Shown piece by piece: positions 32,300-44,662 of a DNA stretch of 64,000 bases. The position numbers were made by a program, and so were the translations under genes. Within the stretch, counting starts at the first letter, position 1. Each line of letters begins with the position of its first letter. The stretch lies in assembly GCA_900073065.1 (NCBI GenBank), contig FJOG01000073.1, positions 42,399 to 106,398 of the forward strand. The letters are read 5' to 3'. This DNA comes from Phialocephala subalpina. Its lineage: Eukaryota; Ascomycota; Leotiomycetes; Helotiales; Mollisiaceae. The notes under the pieces were generated by a model. The model was not told the origin of the DNA, did not search any database, and saw nothing but the letters and a program-made list of their open reading frames with translations.

Positions 32300-34675
32300 A
32301 AGCTTTGATTTGCGCATAGTCGCTGCCTGATGCACAGCGCATAGAGAGAAACATGGTTGGGAATAGATACAGGCGCTTCTAGAATCAGATACAGGAGATT
32401 CACGGCGTTGGCTTTTCAAAAATGATATCATTGGTCTTTCGCAGTGTCGAGTTTTCTTTATTGGGTGATAAGTTGACTGCGACTGTGACTGTGATTGAGA
32501 AAATGAAGTCTTCGTCAACTGGCTAAGTTCTGGTGTTGGCTTTATACTTTGGCCTCGATGTTTGCGTTTTCTTGTCCCATCGCGGCGGTTCTCGCGGCTA
32601 CCCGAGACCATGGAGTCGAGCATCCTGGAATAGATTTATGCTTTAGAGTTGATTGACGGACAAAGAAAGTTGGTCGAACAGGTCATGGCCTTTTGAGAGG
32701 CCAGAATGATGCGTGTTGTTTCAAGCGCGGTCATCGCCGACCGTCCAATGATGAGGCTGAAGTACTTCCTGGCAGAGCTGAACGAGTACGTACTCGTCCG
32801 ATACCCCCGTGACCGTTTTGCAGCTCCTCGTGAGCGATTACGAAGAGAAAAGCCCAACTCCTCTCGAGAATGCCTTGGGAATTGCTGGAATGTAGGGATG
32901 AACATTGCCACCTGGGTAAAAGCATCGCCCAAACGCATCCTTGCGATTCATGCGAATGCCGCGATGCGAACCCCACAGATTTCGGAAATTGCGAATTGAT
33001 GCCCTGTGGCTGAATGCGAACAGACGACCCGGGACTTGGATGATCGTCGTTCTTTGAGTTTCTTTGAGGCTCGTGCCTCGGAGTAAAAAACTCTGGATGT
33101 TTCATGGTGAACGAGTGGCGTAGAAAGGGGAGGAAGACATCACGCTGCGGTGAACCATCACATAACCCTTTGTATACCCAAGGGAGTACCCGCCGTTGAG
33201 GAGATTTCTTCGACGAGTCAGATCTCGAAGTCCAGGTTCTGGTGATCACAGCAGACGGATCAGTAGACATTTGACAAAAAAAATCAGACCCTCTTGCCTT
33301 TTCCATCGCGACGAGACAGCCCAAGTTTCATCGCTGAGCACCGAGGTCGCTTGAGGAAGCTGGCCGACCTTCTCCCAGCCAGTCAGTTCCCACGCAACGG
33401 TCAAGAATCAAGAACGGTGCGTCCGGGGGTGACCTTCGGACGACCAAGCATAAACGCAAAACGGGGTTGATCGCAAGGGTTGTTCGAGGCGTCGGGACGA
33501 TGGAAAAAGGAAGAGATATTCGGCTGGTGGAAAAGGAGGCCGCAAGTCTTTCGACGGACAGGGCGATGCGCCGCAATTCACAGTCTTTGGGACGATGAGA
33601 GACCTCACTGGTCGGCCCCTGCCAAGCTGTCAGGACCACGCAGCCATGCAGACCCCGCTATCATAGGCGAGGCCGTCTTCATGCAGGCTGATTCGCTCGC
33701 ACAACGCCCATCGTCGTTTATGTGAGAAAAACCGTCTCCTGTGGTGCGCACTTCCTTAGATCCCGCCAGCCAAAAATCAGGAGAACATCTGGAAAAGAGA
33801 TCGTTCCTGAATGCTGGCCCATATGCCTCTTGCTATCACTTAGTCAGGGGTCGTAATCGTGTGATTGAGTCGCCATTTGTTTCGCCATCCATCGAAACAA
33901 ATCCTCGGATGCCTATCAAGCCCCTGCATCGTGGGCACTGTCAGTGCTCCCCACAAACATCGTCCCTCCTTGCATCCAATCGATCATCTAAGCTTCAGAT
34001 TCTCTAGACCGCGGTGAGTCAAGCTGCTCAACTGGCTGAGTGTTTGGCTTAAGCTTTTGGCCATTTCGGCTCGAGCTGAGCAGCAGGAGGCGTGGTGGAG
34101 CTCATGGTGCGCGTTTGACAAGAAGGATCTGTCTTGGCTCCAGCTCATAGCAGCCAGTTATGACCTCGTTTAACATTTTCCCTGTAGCAATCCCTCTTAA
34201 TCTAGCGGATCTAGAGCCGGGGAAAGACAGGGGACGGCGTGGCTGGTGATGCCCCCTGGGATGAATTTGCCAGAATGAACACACACAGACAAAGAATATA
34301 AGACGAGCACCGGCCCCTCGTATCTACTTCTCATCATCGACCTCCTTGGCATCTTCTTCGAGCATCTGCATTTTCTCTGGGCTAGTCCTTTCTTCGCATT
34401 TCTATTCTTTGTCATACTGCCTGTGGCAGCACAATCACATTCTTTCAACTATCATAGCTCGAGTCTCCCTCCCTCGATCGAATCAGAAGGTATGAGAAAT
34501 TCTCACATGCCTTGCTTGAATAACGACTAGGTCTATATAATCTAACTTTGAAACCGCAGTCTTGTTTTTCCCACGAAACAAACAAAACAAGATATTCGAG
34601 CCTACACTCCTTGAACGATCTTCGATAAAGACAGAGACTACCTCGTCAGGAACGACTACTCTCTTCAAAATCAAC
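32300..34675. other. long gene-free region upstream of the AA11 gene
   Basis: No frame here has protein-like motifs. The longest (minus 32731-33324, plus smaller frames at 33328-33725) are Ser/Arg-rich and overlap other frames. The last several hundred bases before 34676 are the leader and promoter of the LPMO gene; a GTCTATATAA to CCGCAG stretch at about 34531-34559 could be a very short leader intron. A 2 kb upstream region would suit a regulated secreted enzyme, which is inference. Confidence 0.45.
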
Positions 34676-35953
34676 ATGCATTACACATCAAGCACACTCG
34701 CAGTCCTCGGACTTGCAGCTCTTGGCAGATCCCACATGATCATGAACACTCCTACGCCCTTCGGAAAGTCCACACTGAACAACTCGCCTCTCGATGCTGC
34801 CGGAGCAGACTTCCCTTGCAAGCAACGCACTGGCGTTTATGCTGCCGAAGGTGCCAGCAACACAATGGCCCTTGGCTCAGTTCAAACTGTTTCCTTCACA
34901 GGAAGTGCAACGCACGGCGGCGGCTCCTGCCAGTTCTCCATCTCTTACGACACTGCGCCAACAACGAGCAGCACCTGGAAAGTTATCCACTCCATTGAAG
35001 GGGGATGCCCAATCAAGAACACAGCTGGAAACAACGGCGACTCAGCCTCTGCCGTTGACCCCGATACATACTCTTTCACAGTCCCAACATCTCTCCCAAC
35101 CGGAACTGCAACTTTCGCCTGGACTTGGTTCAACAAGATCGGCAACCGTGAGATGTACATGAACTGTGCACCAGTCACCCTCACCGCATCTGCCTCGAAG
35201 CGTAGCATTGAAGACCAAGAGCTCTGGGAACGCAACTACACCATGCTAATGGAGCGCGACACTGCTGCATTCAACGCCCTGCCAAACATGTTCGTCGCCA
35301 ATATCCCAACATCTTCATGCGAAACCCAAGATTCGAAGGATGTCGTTTTCCCAGACCCTGGTGACTCGCTTGAACAATTTGGATTATCCACTTCAGCTAC
35401 CGCAACACCCACTGGTCCATCTTGCGGAGCTGCAGTTGTTGCTACTGGTGGTGCCTCGAGCGCTACTGGCGGTGCCTCGAGTGCTGCCGCATCCAAGGCC
35501 ACTACCTCAGCTGCCGTCGTTGCTTCTTCGTCTCCAGCGGCTAGCGGTGGAGTCTTCGCCACTGTCGCCTCGTCGGCGGGAGCGTCTCAGGCAACCTCAG
35601 CTCCAGCTGCTTCGTCCACGCCAGTCGCATCAGCAGTTTCTAGCGCCAAAGCCTCGACTCAAGTCGCATCTTCATCCACACCAGCTAGCACCGGAAGCAC
35701 AGGAACCACTGGAACCGGCTCTGCTATCACTGCCGGAACTGCCTGCACGACGGAAGGAGAGTGGAACTGCATCGGTGGAACCGCCTACCAACAATGTGCG
35801 AGCGGTACCTGGTCTGTTGAGATGCAACTCGCAGCCGGCACTTCCTGCACTGCTGGGGAGTCGACCAACATTAACATCACTGCCAGCAAGAAGGGAAAGA
35901 GGTCCGTCCGGTTCTCCGGCTCCCATCTCCGTCGCCATCTCCAAAAGTCCTAG
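34676..35953 (+). CDS. AA11 lytic polysaccharide monooxygenase with X278-like module
   Basis: A secreted copper enzyme that oxidatively cleaves chitin. Single exon, 425 aa. The signal peptide (residues 1-19, ending A-L-G-R-S) leaves a mature protein starting with His (H-M-I-M-N-T-P-T-P-F), the first half of the histidine brace. The second His is in S-A-T-H-G-G-G-S-C-Q-F (about residue 81). The catalytic domain extends to about residue 240. A Ser/Ala/Thr-rich linker follows (about 245-360) with short repeats such as G-G-A-S-S-A. A Cys-rich module (C-T-T-E-G-E-W-N-C-I-G-G-T-A-Y-Q-Q-C, about 362-379) resembles the X278 chitin-binding domain seen on AA11 enzymes. The tail is Arg/Lys-rich, which is unusual. 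The first ATG follows a stop-free but ATG-less leader. Confidence 0.88.
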   Translation: MHYTSSTLAVLGLAALGRSHMIMNTPTPFGKSTLNNSPLDAAGADFPCKQRTGVYAAEGASNTMALGSVQTVSFTGSATHGGGSCQFSISYDTAPTTSSTWKVIHSIEGGCPIKNTAGNNGDSASAVDPDTYSFTVPTSLPTGTATFAWTWFNKIGNREMYMNCAPVTLTASASKRSIEDQELWERNYTMLMERDTAAFNALPNMFVANIPTSSCETQDSKDVVFPDPGDSLEQFGLSTSATATPTGPSCGAAVVATGGASSATGGASSAAASKATTSAAVVASSSPAASGGVFATVASSAGASQATSAPAASSTPVASAVSSAKASTQVASSSTPASTGSTGTTGTGSAITAGTACTTEGEWNCIGGTAYQQCASGTWSVEMQLAAGTSCTAGESTNINITASKKGKRSVRFSGSHLRRHLQKS

Positions 35954-37052
35954 ACTTTTGTTCTATCGCCGGTCGATAAGCAAGGTCATTCTCTCGTTGC
36001 ATTTGGATGGCGTTCGGGCAGGGAAATTCGTGTACATACCCTTTTTGAACTTCGGCGTCTTCAGGGGTGGTGGTTGGTGCATATACAATCCTTTCTGTAA
36101 ACAAAGAGACATTTGTCTCGTGAACATAACCTATAGTAGTGGAATGAAGCTACTTCTATCAACTTCTTGAACTTGATGAGTGATGACAGGACGTGAATGA
36201 TTTGCGATGTGAACAATGAAACGACGTTGAAACTGGCAGATAGAGTTTGCTGTCTGGGTTCAAGCATCTGGAGAATTGGACGTATAAAGTCTTGAATATT
36301 TTGAGTTCGCGCTCCCGGCTTGTGAATCTTCTTTAGAGTTTGAAAGATACTGCGATGATCCAGGACCATCCGATCGCGTGTTGGTAGCCTTCGATGTCGC
36401 GTGGCTATTCTATTCGAAGGAGTTTGGGCCATTCTGATAAAGGTTTGGGATGGAGGTATCGTAGCGGTTTGCAGATGAGGTCGTGATTCAGAACATTCCT
36501 TAAGAATTTCTTGTTGAAATGAAGTGTTCGCGAGGCAAGATTGTAGTCTTTTGGAGATGTTGAAGTGAGATGAAAATGAGTTTGAAGTTGAAGAAACGCG
36601 ACTAACGTTGGAGATCTGGAGATGGAAGGCGCGCGGCGCCTTGCCGAATTCGGGATAGCCTCCAAACCACGCTAAGGTTAACCGAAATGTGGGGTAAGTT
36701 ACTTCGAGAGCCGGAGTCAACAACATCGACTCAACATCTCCAACTTGATTGGCAACCTCGTACCCAAACCATACCGAACCTCGGTCATCTCCTCACATCC
36801 TTGCAGCTTCACCCAACCATGTCCAATACGCCATCGACGGACCCGCTCCGACACCAATTCCGAGCTGCGGTTCCGCAGTGCGGAGTACTGGTGTAGCTCG
36901 TACCGACTTGACCAGCGTCTCCGGACGCATGGATCGTCGATGACCTCCTTCTCTCTTCTCTTCAAGTCCATAAAAGCCGTTTCTTTACCTTTCTATCAAT
37001 TGCCAGGCCCATAGCAAAACTACAGTTCCATTCACAAGTAATTGCAATCCAA
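35954..37052. other. intergenic, no supported gene
   Basis: A 221-codon minus-strand frame at 36061-36726 spans most of it, but its translation is low in motifs, Ser/Arg-rich and unlike its neighbours, and nothing supports expression. The right end is the promoter of the flavin monooxygenase. Confidence 0.4.
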
Positions 37053-38876
37053 ATGTCGGATCCAAACCCCTCTCCAACCGTCGAATATGGCAGGAACACG
37101 AACAGGGCAGATGTGTTGATTATTGGAGCTGGAATCTCCGGCATGACAACAGCAATTGAGATGATAAGGAAAGGGAATGGTCGAAACTTCATCATTGTGG
37201 AAAAGGGCAACCAAGTTGGGGGAACATGGAATGACCAACGATATCCAGGATGCTGCTGTGTATGCCCACGGTCCCTGCCATTTTGGCTATATGCTAACGT
37301 GAGATTGTAGGATGTCTGGAGCCACCTTTATTCTCTTTCCTTCGAACCAAATCCAAACTGGACAAGGGAATACCCCGGACAAGAAGAAATCCTCGACTAT
37401 CTCGTCGACATTGCACACAAGTACCAGCTCTACAAGCATATCCGATTCAACACCTCTGTGGAAGAAGCGCGTTGGGACGATACCACAAACACATGGCAGA
37501 CAAAGATCAATCGACTGGGAAGCAAGGACTCTGAATTTGGCAAAGAATACATGATCACTTCGGACTTTCTTGTCTCTGGCGTTGGACAATTGAATATACC
37601 CAGATATCCTGATATCAAGGGAGTCGACGCCTTCAAAGGCAAAACCATGCACTCTGCCCGGTGGGATTGGGACTATGATCTCAAAGACAAACGCATTGGC
37701 ATCATCGGCAATGGTGCTACCGCTGCCCAGATCATTCCCGAAATTGCCAAGGTCTGCAAGAGTTTGACGATCTTTCAGAGATCACCCAACTGGGTTGTGC
37801 CTCGAGACGACAAGCCTATCTCCCAGACCTGGCAGAACATCTTCAAATACGTGCCTTTTGTCCGTCGAAGGTACCGCGCCGGTTTGATGGACTTTCGCGA
37901 GTCCTTCTTCGACGTCGTTTTCGAGACCAAGTCGCCTGTGCATGAGTTCATGATGTCTGCTTCGAAAGATCATCTGGCTGCACAACTTCCCGGAGAGAAG
38001 TACGCCAAATTACGAGAACAACTCCAACCGCACTACGCAATTGGCTGCAAGAGAGTCATCATTACGGACGACTACTTTCCTACATTCACAAGACCAAATG
38101 TGGTTCTCGAAACGACACCTATCGAGGAGATCACAGAAAAGGGTGTCAGGGTACAAGACGGAACCGAACATGAATTTGACCTTCTTGTGCTAGCTACTGG
38201 CTTCAAGACAACTCAATTCATGTACCCCATCAAGATCCTCGGATCAAATAGGAAGTCCATCGAAGACATCTGGGCATCTGGAGCTTCGGCCTACCTCGGC
38301 ATCACTGTTCCATCAATGCCTAACTTCAGCATGCTCTACGGTAAGTGTGCCTTCCTTCCACTTCCACAACCACGCTGACTTCCATTAGGTCCCAACACAA
38401 ATCTTGGACATAACAGCATCATCTTGATGATTGAAGCCCAAGCCCTGTACATCAACGCACTAATCAAGCTGATCAGATCAGCACGACAAAGGGGGCGCAA
38501 TCTCCGGATCGAAGTGAAGCCCAAGGTAACTCAAGCATACAACGACGAGATCCAAGCCCGACTCCGAGAATCGGCATTCGCAGATCCAAATTGCAATTCC
38601 TGGTACAAGAACGAGGCTGGTTTGATCACCAACAATTGGTCCGACAATGTCGTCCAGTATCAAAAACGGACAAGCACAATCCACTGGGACGATTTCGATA
38701 TCACGGGCACTGGAGCCGATGAGGTCAAGACAGAAGGGAAGACAAGTTGGAATAGAGTGATCGAGGAGACTCAGATCTCAAACGCTGCGATCCTGACAGG
38801 ATTGGTCACGGCAGCTGGGGCTGTGGCAGCAGGAGCTCTCTATCGGAGCTCTCTGAAGACTCTCCTTAGGTCATGA
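37053..38876 (+). CDS. Baeyer-Villiger-type flavin monooxygenase
   Basis: FAD- and NADPH-dependent; such enzymes turn ketones into esters or lactones. Exons 37053-37259, 37311-38340 and 38389-38876 give 574 aa. The FAD site is [10 protein letters not shown] (about residue 22). The exon 1/2 join restores the family motif Y-P-G-C-C-C-D-V-W-S-H. The Baeyer-Villiger fingerprint F-x-G-x-x-x-H-x-x-x-W is present as [11 protein letters not shown]. The NADP site is [11 protein letters not shown], and L-V-L-A-T-G-F follows. A C-terminal hydrophobic stretch ([13 protein letters not shown]) ending in basic residues could anchor it to a membrane. Substrate unknown. No polyketide or terpene genes lie nearby. 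Confidence 0.92.
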
Positions 38877-39209
38877 ATACCCTCGTATGTGCGACGAACT
38901 GTACATCATCGATAATTTGTAGTCTTGAAATTATCTCCCAACATCTCGATAACAACTTGGCTACCTCTCAGCAGTCTGGCGTCCTTGAAGTCAGCGCCTT
39001 AACTATACCCTACAATATTCAAGCCATTCTCCACACTTGATCATCTTCCTCCAATGTTTCTCACTTCGTCCTGCCAAGAGTGTTAATGGTCTCATGTTCC
39101 TCCATGCTAAGGTCGGGGATTGGTGTTTGGAGACAGAATATCGGAGACCGGGGTACACGAGTACTCGGTGTTCGAACTTGTGTTGTAGACGCGAGTCCAC
39201 CAGAATCCT
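38877..39209. other. convergent intergenic region
   Basis: Holds the 3' ends of the monooxygenase and YIH1 genes. Nothing else seen. Confidence 0.5.
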
Positions 39210-40043
39210 TCAGTGCTTCCCCTTCTTCTTCGTCGGGGCTTCTTCCTTTACGAAGCCGCTCTTCACGAATGCATCTCTTGCAACCTGGTTGATTATGCTG
39301 AATCTCTTTGGCCCAAGCTGATGCCCACCATACCATCTTGTTACCACAACCATAACATCCCACAGGTCCATTAGTTGCATCAAGTGCAGCACTCGTCCGC
39401 CGGCAGCCGCTTCCCCATCATCATCGCAATCTTGAAATGTAGCACCGCCTTCGCCTTTGATTCTCCAAGCTGTGATATTATGTGTGGCAGAACGTACTTT
39501 CTTGTCGCTGTCGAGCAGATGCTGAAGATACTGCTTGGCTTGATTGGGGGAGGAAACTGGCGCAGAACGAGCGATGAAGACGGACTTCAATTCCACCACG
39601 ACCTCGGATAACGTCCAAGGAGGCTCGACATCATCGATATGACTGCTTGATGGAGGGATTTGCTCCACAGCAGAGGTTTCCGCGGCGGACTGCCCCTCCA
39701 GATGCTCATCGTCTGCTCGAAACTCGTCGCTCAACGTATTGTTGGCTTCCTCAATCGCATCGAACAGGCAGACCTCTCCAGGCTGATATATCTTCCCAAG
39801 AACATTTCGAAAGACGTCAATCACATGCGCTGCTTCGCCCTTCCTCGTATGCTCTCCCGAACTCTGTGTTCCAAGAATCGCAGGAGGTACAGACGGATAT
39901 TCCGCAGGAAACTGGATCCTCAACGACGCATCTCGTCCAGGAAGTCGTAGCACATAAATTTCATCTTCGCTGGCGCTGATCAGCGTCCCGTCACCATATA
40001 TGGAATTAATGGCCTCGATCTCATTCTGCAGCTCTTCGCTCAT
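39210..40043 (-). CDS. YIH1: YIH1/IMPACT, regulator of GCN2
   Basis: Binds GCN1 and so keeps the kinase GCN2 from being activated, damping the amino-acid starvation response. Single exon, 277 aa, close to the family length. The N-terminal RWD domain (about residues 1-115) starts E-E-L-Q-N-E-I-E-A-I-N-S-I-Y-G and contains F-P-A-E-Y-P-S-V-P-P. A Ser/acidic linker follows (about 115-145). The C-terminal UPF0029/IMPACT domain has V-F-I-A-R-S-A-P-V, then A-T-H-N-I-T-A-W-R, D-C-D-D-D-G-E-A-A-A-G-G-R and V-V-V-T-R-W-Y-G-G-H-Q-L-G-P-K-R-F. The protein ends in a basic K-K-K-G-K-H. Confidence 0.95.
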   Translation of the reverse strand: MSEELQNEIEAINSIYGDGTLISASEDEIYVLRLPGRDASLRIQFPAEYPSVPPAILGTQSSGEHTRKGEAAHVIDVFRNVLGKIYQPGEVCLFDAIEEANNTLSDEFRADDEHLEGQSAAETSAVEQIPPSSSHIDDVEPPWTLSEVVVELKSVFIARSAPVSSPNQAKQYLQHLLDSDKKVRSATHNITAWRIKGEGGATFQDCDDDGEAAAGGRVLHLMQLMDLWDVMVVVTRWYGGHQLGPKRFSIINQVARDAFVKSGFVKEEAPTKKKGKH

Positions 40044-40405
40044 GTTGCTGGTGGTTGGCGGAGTCCAAGCGCGTAGCCATTCGGGCGGCTAAATTTGCCT
40101 TCGTCTTGGTTACTGTAGCGCGATCCGCCCCCACTCCCTCTGGCTGCGCCTTAACACCGCTTTCTACCAGAATGACCTTCTAAAGTCTGTTTCCGGAACG
40201 ATGCATCTGCCGTGCGACTTTATATTTAAACGTGGGGTCAGGAACAGCCAATCTCTCTTCGTCCTACCTCTTGCTATCTGCATGTACTTAATGTTGGTGT
40301 TTCAGCCTTCTGCAATGTAGTAGTATATTGAGCTTCAATTCCCATTTCCGTTATCAATTGTTAATTCTCTCTTGTTCCTCTTCAATTCTTTTTGGGACTT
40401 GCTAA
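40044..40405. promoter_or_regulatory. divergent promoter, YIH1 / DUF3433-type gene
   Basis: 362 bp between two start codons pointing apart. It contains TTTATATTTAAA near 40219-40230, a candidate TATA-like element. CT-rich tracts before 40406 are typical of fungal leaders. Confidence 0.5.
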
Positions 40406-43400
40406 ATGCCCGGTCACGTTAAAACTCCAAATCATTCATACTATGAGACTCCGAAAGTCTCTCCGATCTCGGCCTACAGTGCTCGAGGTAAGTACGAAGT
40501 CGTGACGAATGTCAGAGATGTCGCTCCACCTGATCAACCACGTCCTCGAAACAAGCGAGCATGGCAAGTGTGGAAACGATCTCAAGATCACGGAGCGTGT
40601 AAGTTTTAGTTTCACACCAGAAGCCTCCCAGTCAATTCAGCTAACCATACGTGGCAGATCGTTCAGAGAGCTGGAAGCCCATCACGCTTCGAGCACCTGT
40701 GCTTGGAAGCTTGATTCTGTTTTCGGTCTTGATCATATCTTTGTTGGAGGTTTTGTCGGCCAAGAGCTCTGGCAATCAAAATGGTGGGGGCCTCGTATTT
40801 GCTGCTGATGTCGATAATTTACCCACATTTTCAAGCTTCGGGTATGTTCTTTCCCTGTTTTCCATAACTGGGCTAATGATACTGTCGAGATACCTTTACT
40901 TCCCTACGATAATCGCTGTCTGTTATAGCCTCATGTGGGGGTAAGACCAATATATTCTTACTGCTTGTTGGTGGCTCTAATCAGGATCATAGCTGGGTAG
41001 ACCTCGATGTCAAGCGTTTGGAGCCATGGTTTCGACTGTCTACCGCAACTGGAGCCAAAGCAGCGGATTCTTTGTTGCTCCAGTATCCTTCAGACTTTTT
41101 GCCATTCGTTCCTATCACAGCCTTCAGGCGGAAGTATGATTGTTCAACCATGTGGTCTTTATTCAAATGTTGACGAAGTGCAGGCATTGGAGTGTTTTCC
41201 TTGCTGGGACAATTATGCTTACCGTTTTCTGGGCCATAACCCCTCTACAGTCGGCAATATTCAACGCAGCCACTATCACCCGCTCCATCTCGACGAAGAT
41301 GGTCACTTCAGCTCGGCTGATCTCCATGAATCAGCAAATTACTGGCCTCAATGCCAACTTTCTCAACACGGCGTACGCGATTTCCTGGCTGGGTCAAGTA
41401 CTGCCTGCTTTCACGACGGCCAACTACGCCGTCTTGCCATTCCAACCAACTCCTGAACGTCAGTCTATTTCTTCTCTGGAAGCATGGACCACGGATGCAG
41501 ACGCTTTTAGCACCACTCTTTCTTGCACACCTGCGCACGTCAACTTGACCGGGCTTGGCTATACCTTCAGCAATGGCAAAGGCTGTGTAGTTCCCCAGAT
41601 AAATCTAGCAGACACGTATTCAACGGGTAAGTATATGGTCAACTACATTGGCTACTTCAACAATGCGCAGAATGACTGGTTCCTCCAAAATCCAAACTGC
41701 TCCGCGGAGTTCTCGAACAACTTTCTCGCCTTGTGGGCTTCCAATTCTTCTTGGACTGGGGTTGGCACTTACAGTAATCTCACAGCACTGTTCTGTGAGA
41801 CTTCATATTCGTCGACCAGATATTCAGTCACGGTTAATGCCTCCAATTCAGCCATCGTCACTGGATATGAAATCTCGTCAAAGGGAGACTCGACTATTGG
41901 CGATCTCTTCAACACGACCGCTTTCGAGTACATTCTGTCTACAGGTGTCAACCCAATAGACCAGGGCATAGATCTACCGAGCCGGGCTGTCCTCGAACAG
42001 TCTTCTCGCTTGCTAAATTACAGTCTGGCGTCTCCTGTCTCCAATGTCGTTGGCTTCGCTGTTGCACTCAATCCTCTTACCGTCGAGGATCTGGCCAACG
42101 CAACCAACCTTCAAAATGCGTTCCAGATCGCCCATCAACTACTCTTTTCGACAGCGTTCTCATCCTTACTCAATTCTACGAACGTGTCGGCCTCTGTTGA
42201 AGATCCTCGTACTGGACTCGTCGAGGAGACTCTAGGAGCGATTATCTTGGTCCGGCCAGTTTCCATAGCTGTGGAAGTTGCCCTTGGTGTTGTTGCGATA
42301 TTTACGGCTGTCTTATGGTATTACTCACATCGTCGCGCAAGCCACCTTCAGCAAGACCCTGCTTCCTTAGCAGATGTGATGTCCATTTACAGTAGTGGTC
42401 GCCTGTCTCCCGCCACCTTTGATCTTGGCGAAGAATCGAACAAGGCTGCTTTGGTCAAAGTCGTATCCAACAAGACGTACCATTTGCTAACAAACGGGGC
42501 CCAGCCGGACGTGACTGCTCCTCCAGACTACAACTACCCTCGCCATGGCCACTCAACATCAATTACGTCTGGTCCAAGGGCAGAAGAAGCACCTTCTGTT
42601 CTTCCACTGGAGCTTCATAGGCTTATGGGTTTCATATTTGGCCTATTCATTTCATCATCGATTTTCGGGGTCGTGTATCTGAACTATCAGGCACGCAGGC
42701 TCAATGGTCGGTTATCATTTCAAAACAAGACTCCGCATCCGCGAGCTGATATCTCACGCAGGTCTTACACTTCCATCCACCAACTCGATCGTTCTTTCCA
42801 TCCTGGAGAACTACGTTCCGACGATCTTTGCTACTCTTCTGGAGCCTGTTTGGGTTGTTCTGAACCGGCAACTCTGTCTCCTCAAACCTTTCGACGAACT
42901 TCGGAAAGGAAACGCAAAGTCCTCGAACTCCTTGGAAGCCAAGTACAGCTCCCTGCCGCCTCAATTGAGCATCTGGCGAGCCATTAAGGCTGGCCACTTC
43001 GTTCTAGCATCCGTCTGTCTGATAGCTCTGTCTACCAACATTCTTGCAGTCACACTCAGCACTCTGGTCAACGAGCGAGTTGCGCAAGTGACCTTTCAGA
43101 CTCAAGCGCAGCAAGTGTATCTGCCTACTTTCAACGATACCCGGATTAGCAACTATGGGGGCGGTCCTTCAGGCGCTAACTCTGATCACTTTTACCTAAA
43201 GCTGGCCAACCTTACCCATAACACGTCGCTGCCTGCTTGGCTCGATAGCGACTATTACTACATGCCATTCAGTCTTGAGACACCTCCCGAGGTCTCTGAC
43301 TCGGTCGCACCTACTATCGTGGAAGGATTCAAAGTATCCACGACCGGATTTGGCTCATCTGTTAACTGTACTAACTTGACTCCTGGGACAGGTCCTGACA

Positions 43401-44554
43401 CATACCTCTTTAACATCAGCGCAGACGGATCCACGGCATTTCTCTCGACAACTCATCAACTTCCGAATGGAACAGCAGTTACATGTGTGCCATTGGCAGT
43501 CACTGACTCTTTGAATGAGACTATTGGATTCGCAGCCACATTTCCTACCGGGAATCTAGCTAGGGAAGTCATGCAGGGAATGTTCCCAGCAGGCGGTCTT
43601 GACGATGGTGGTTTTTGCGCCAGTCTACTTGTTGCTGGATGGACTCGTGCTGGGCCAACACCGGGCTCAACTCCATTCACCGGAGCCAAAAACTCAACAC
43701 ATCCCATAACCCTCACCAGCTCAAGCTTCGTGGCCTGCACTGCCAAACTGCAGACTGCTCAATTCGAAGTCTATGTCGATCCTTCTGGCCATATTCTCAG
43801 CACCAATCAGACAACAAATGCCACCACCGACACGTCTCGATACTTCATCGGGAATGGAACGGAATTGAACTTGATCACTGAGGCAGTCAGCCTCATCGCT
43901 CCTTTCAACGTTGGCCTATTTGAATGGCACAACGGAACCTTCACCACCGACTGGATGAATTCTCTCCTCGCCATCATGCAGAACTCAGACGCCTACGTCA
44001 ACCCCTCCTTCCCAGCACCGAACGGCACAGCAGTTGCCCCTATGATAGAAAAACTTTACACGCAACTCTTCGGCCTCCTTCTCTCCCTGGACGCCGCACA
44101 CGTGTTCCCTGTCGACACAACCGCCTCCCCCTTCCCCGCGAAAGCAATCGGGACCGTTCCTCGACTATTTTTGAACGAGACGATGTTCCAAGTCTCGGTC
44201 GCTATCCTGATTCTGCATTTCGTTTGTGCAGTTATATTCTACGTCTTCAGACCTAAGAAGTTTTTACCCAGGATGCCGATAAGTATTGCGGCGATTTTGA
44301 GCTTTGTTACTGCTAGTCGGGCTTTGGAAGATTTCAAGGAGCTGGACAGGGGGTTGAGGATGGGTGGTGAGGGCGGTGAGGAGATGAGGTATGGGTATGG
44401 GCGGTATGTTGGGACGGATGGGAAGACGCATGTTGGGATTGAGCAGGCGAGGTTTGTTGTGCCGTTGAAGGCCAAGAATCCGGAAGTTAGGGGCAGGAAA
44501 TGGGGGAAGTTCCTTGGGAGGAAGGACGAGAATGAACCACGAAATTGGATTTGA
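40406..44554 (+). CDS. large DUF3433-type multi-pass membrane protein
   Basis: Uncharacterised family of fungal membrane proteins with two similar halves. Exons 40406-40598, 40658-40841, 40890-40940, 40993-41133, 41184-42706 and 42762-44554 give 1294 aa; every junction keeps phase. The cytosolic N-terminus is followed by a first helix (about 75-95), a second after the Y-L-Y-F-P-T-I-I-A-V-C-Y join and the family motif L-E-P-W-F-R-L-S then A-A-D-S-L-L-L-Q-Y-P. Large N-glycosylation-rich outer loops occur in each half, and the half-repeat recurs as helices near 42600-42680 and 42990-43060. The last helices are near 44200-44300. Exons 3 and 4 are very short and decided only by frame and motif, so they are the least certain. 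Transport or cell-wall sensing roles are guesses. Confidence 0.8.
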
Positions 44555-44662
44555 GCAACAGAATGAAGAGCATAGTTCGTTTAAGAAAGAACGCCAATGC
44601 CCCTCGTTTTCCGTCGTTCTCTTCCTCCCGAGTTATTCCTCCTCGTGGGACGAGGACCCATT

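Noticed and set aside
32731..33324. Minus-strand frame of 197 codons upstream of the AA11 gene
   Set aside because: Composition looks random, overlaps other frames, no domain or splice structure.
36061..36726. Minus-strand frame of 221 codons between the LPMO and the monooxygenase
   Set aside because: No motif, skewed Ser/Arg content and no recognisable start context; it covers the 3' region of one gene and the upstream region of the other.
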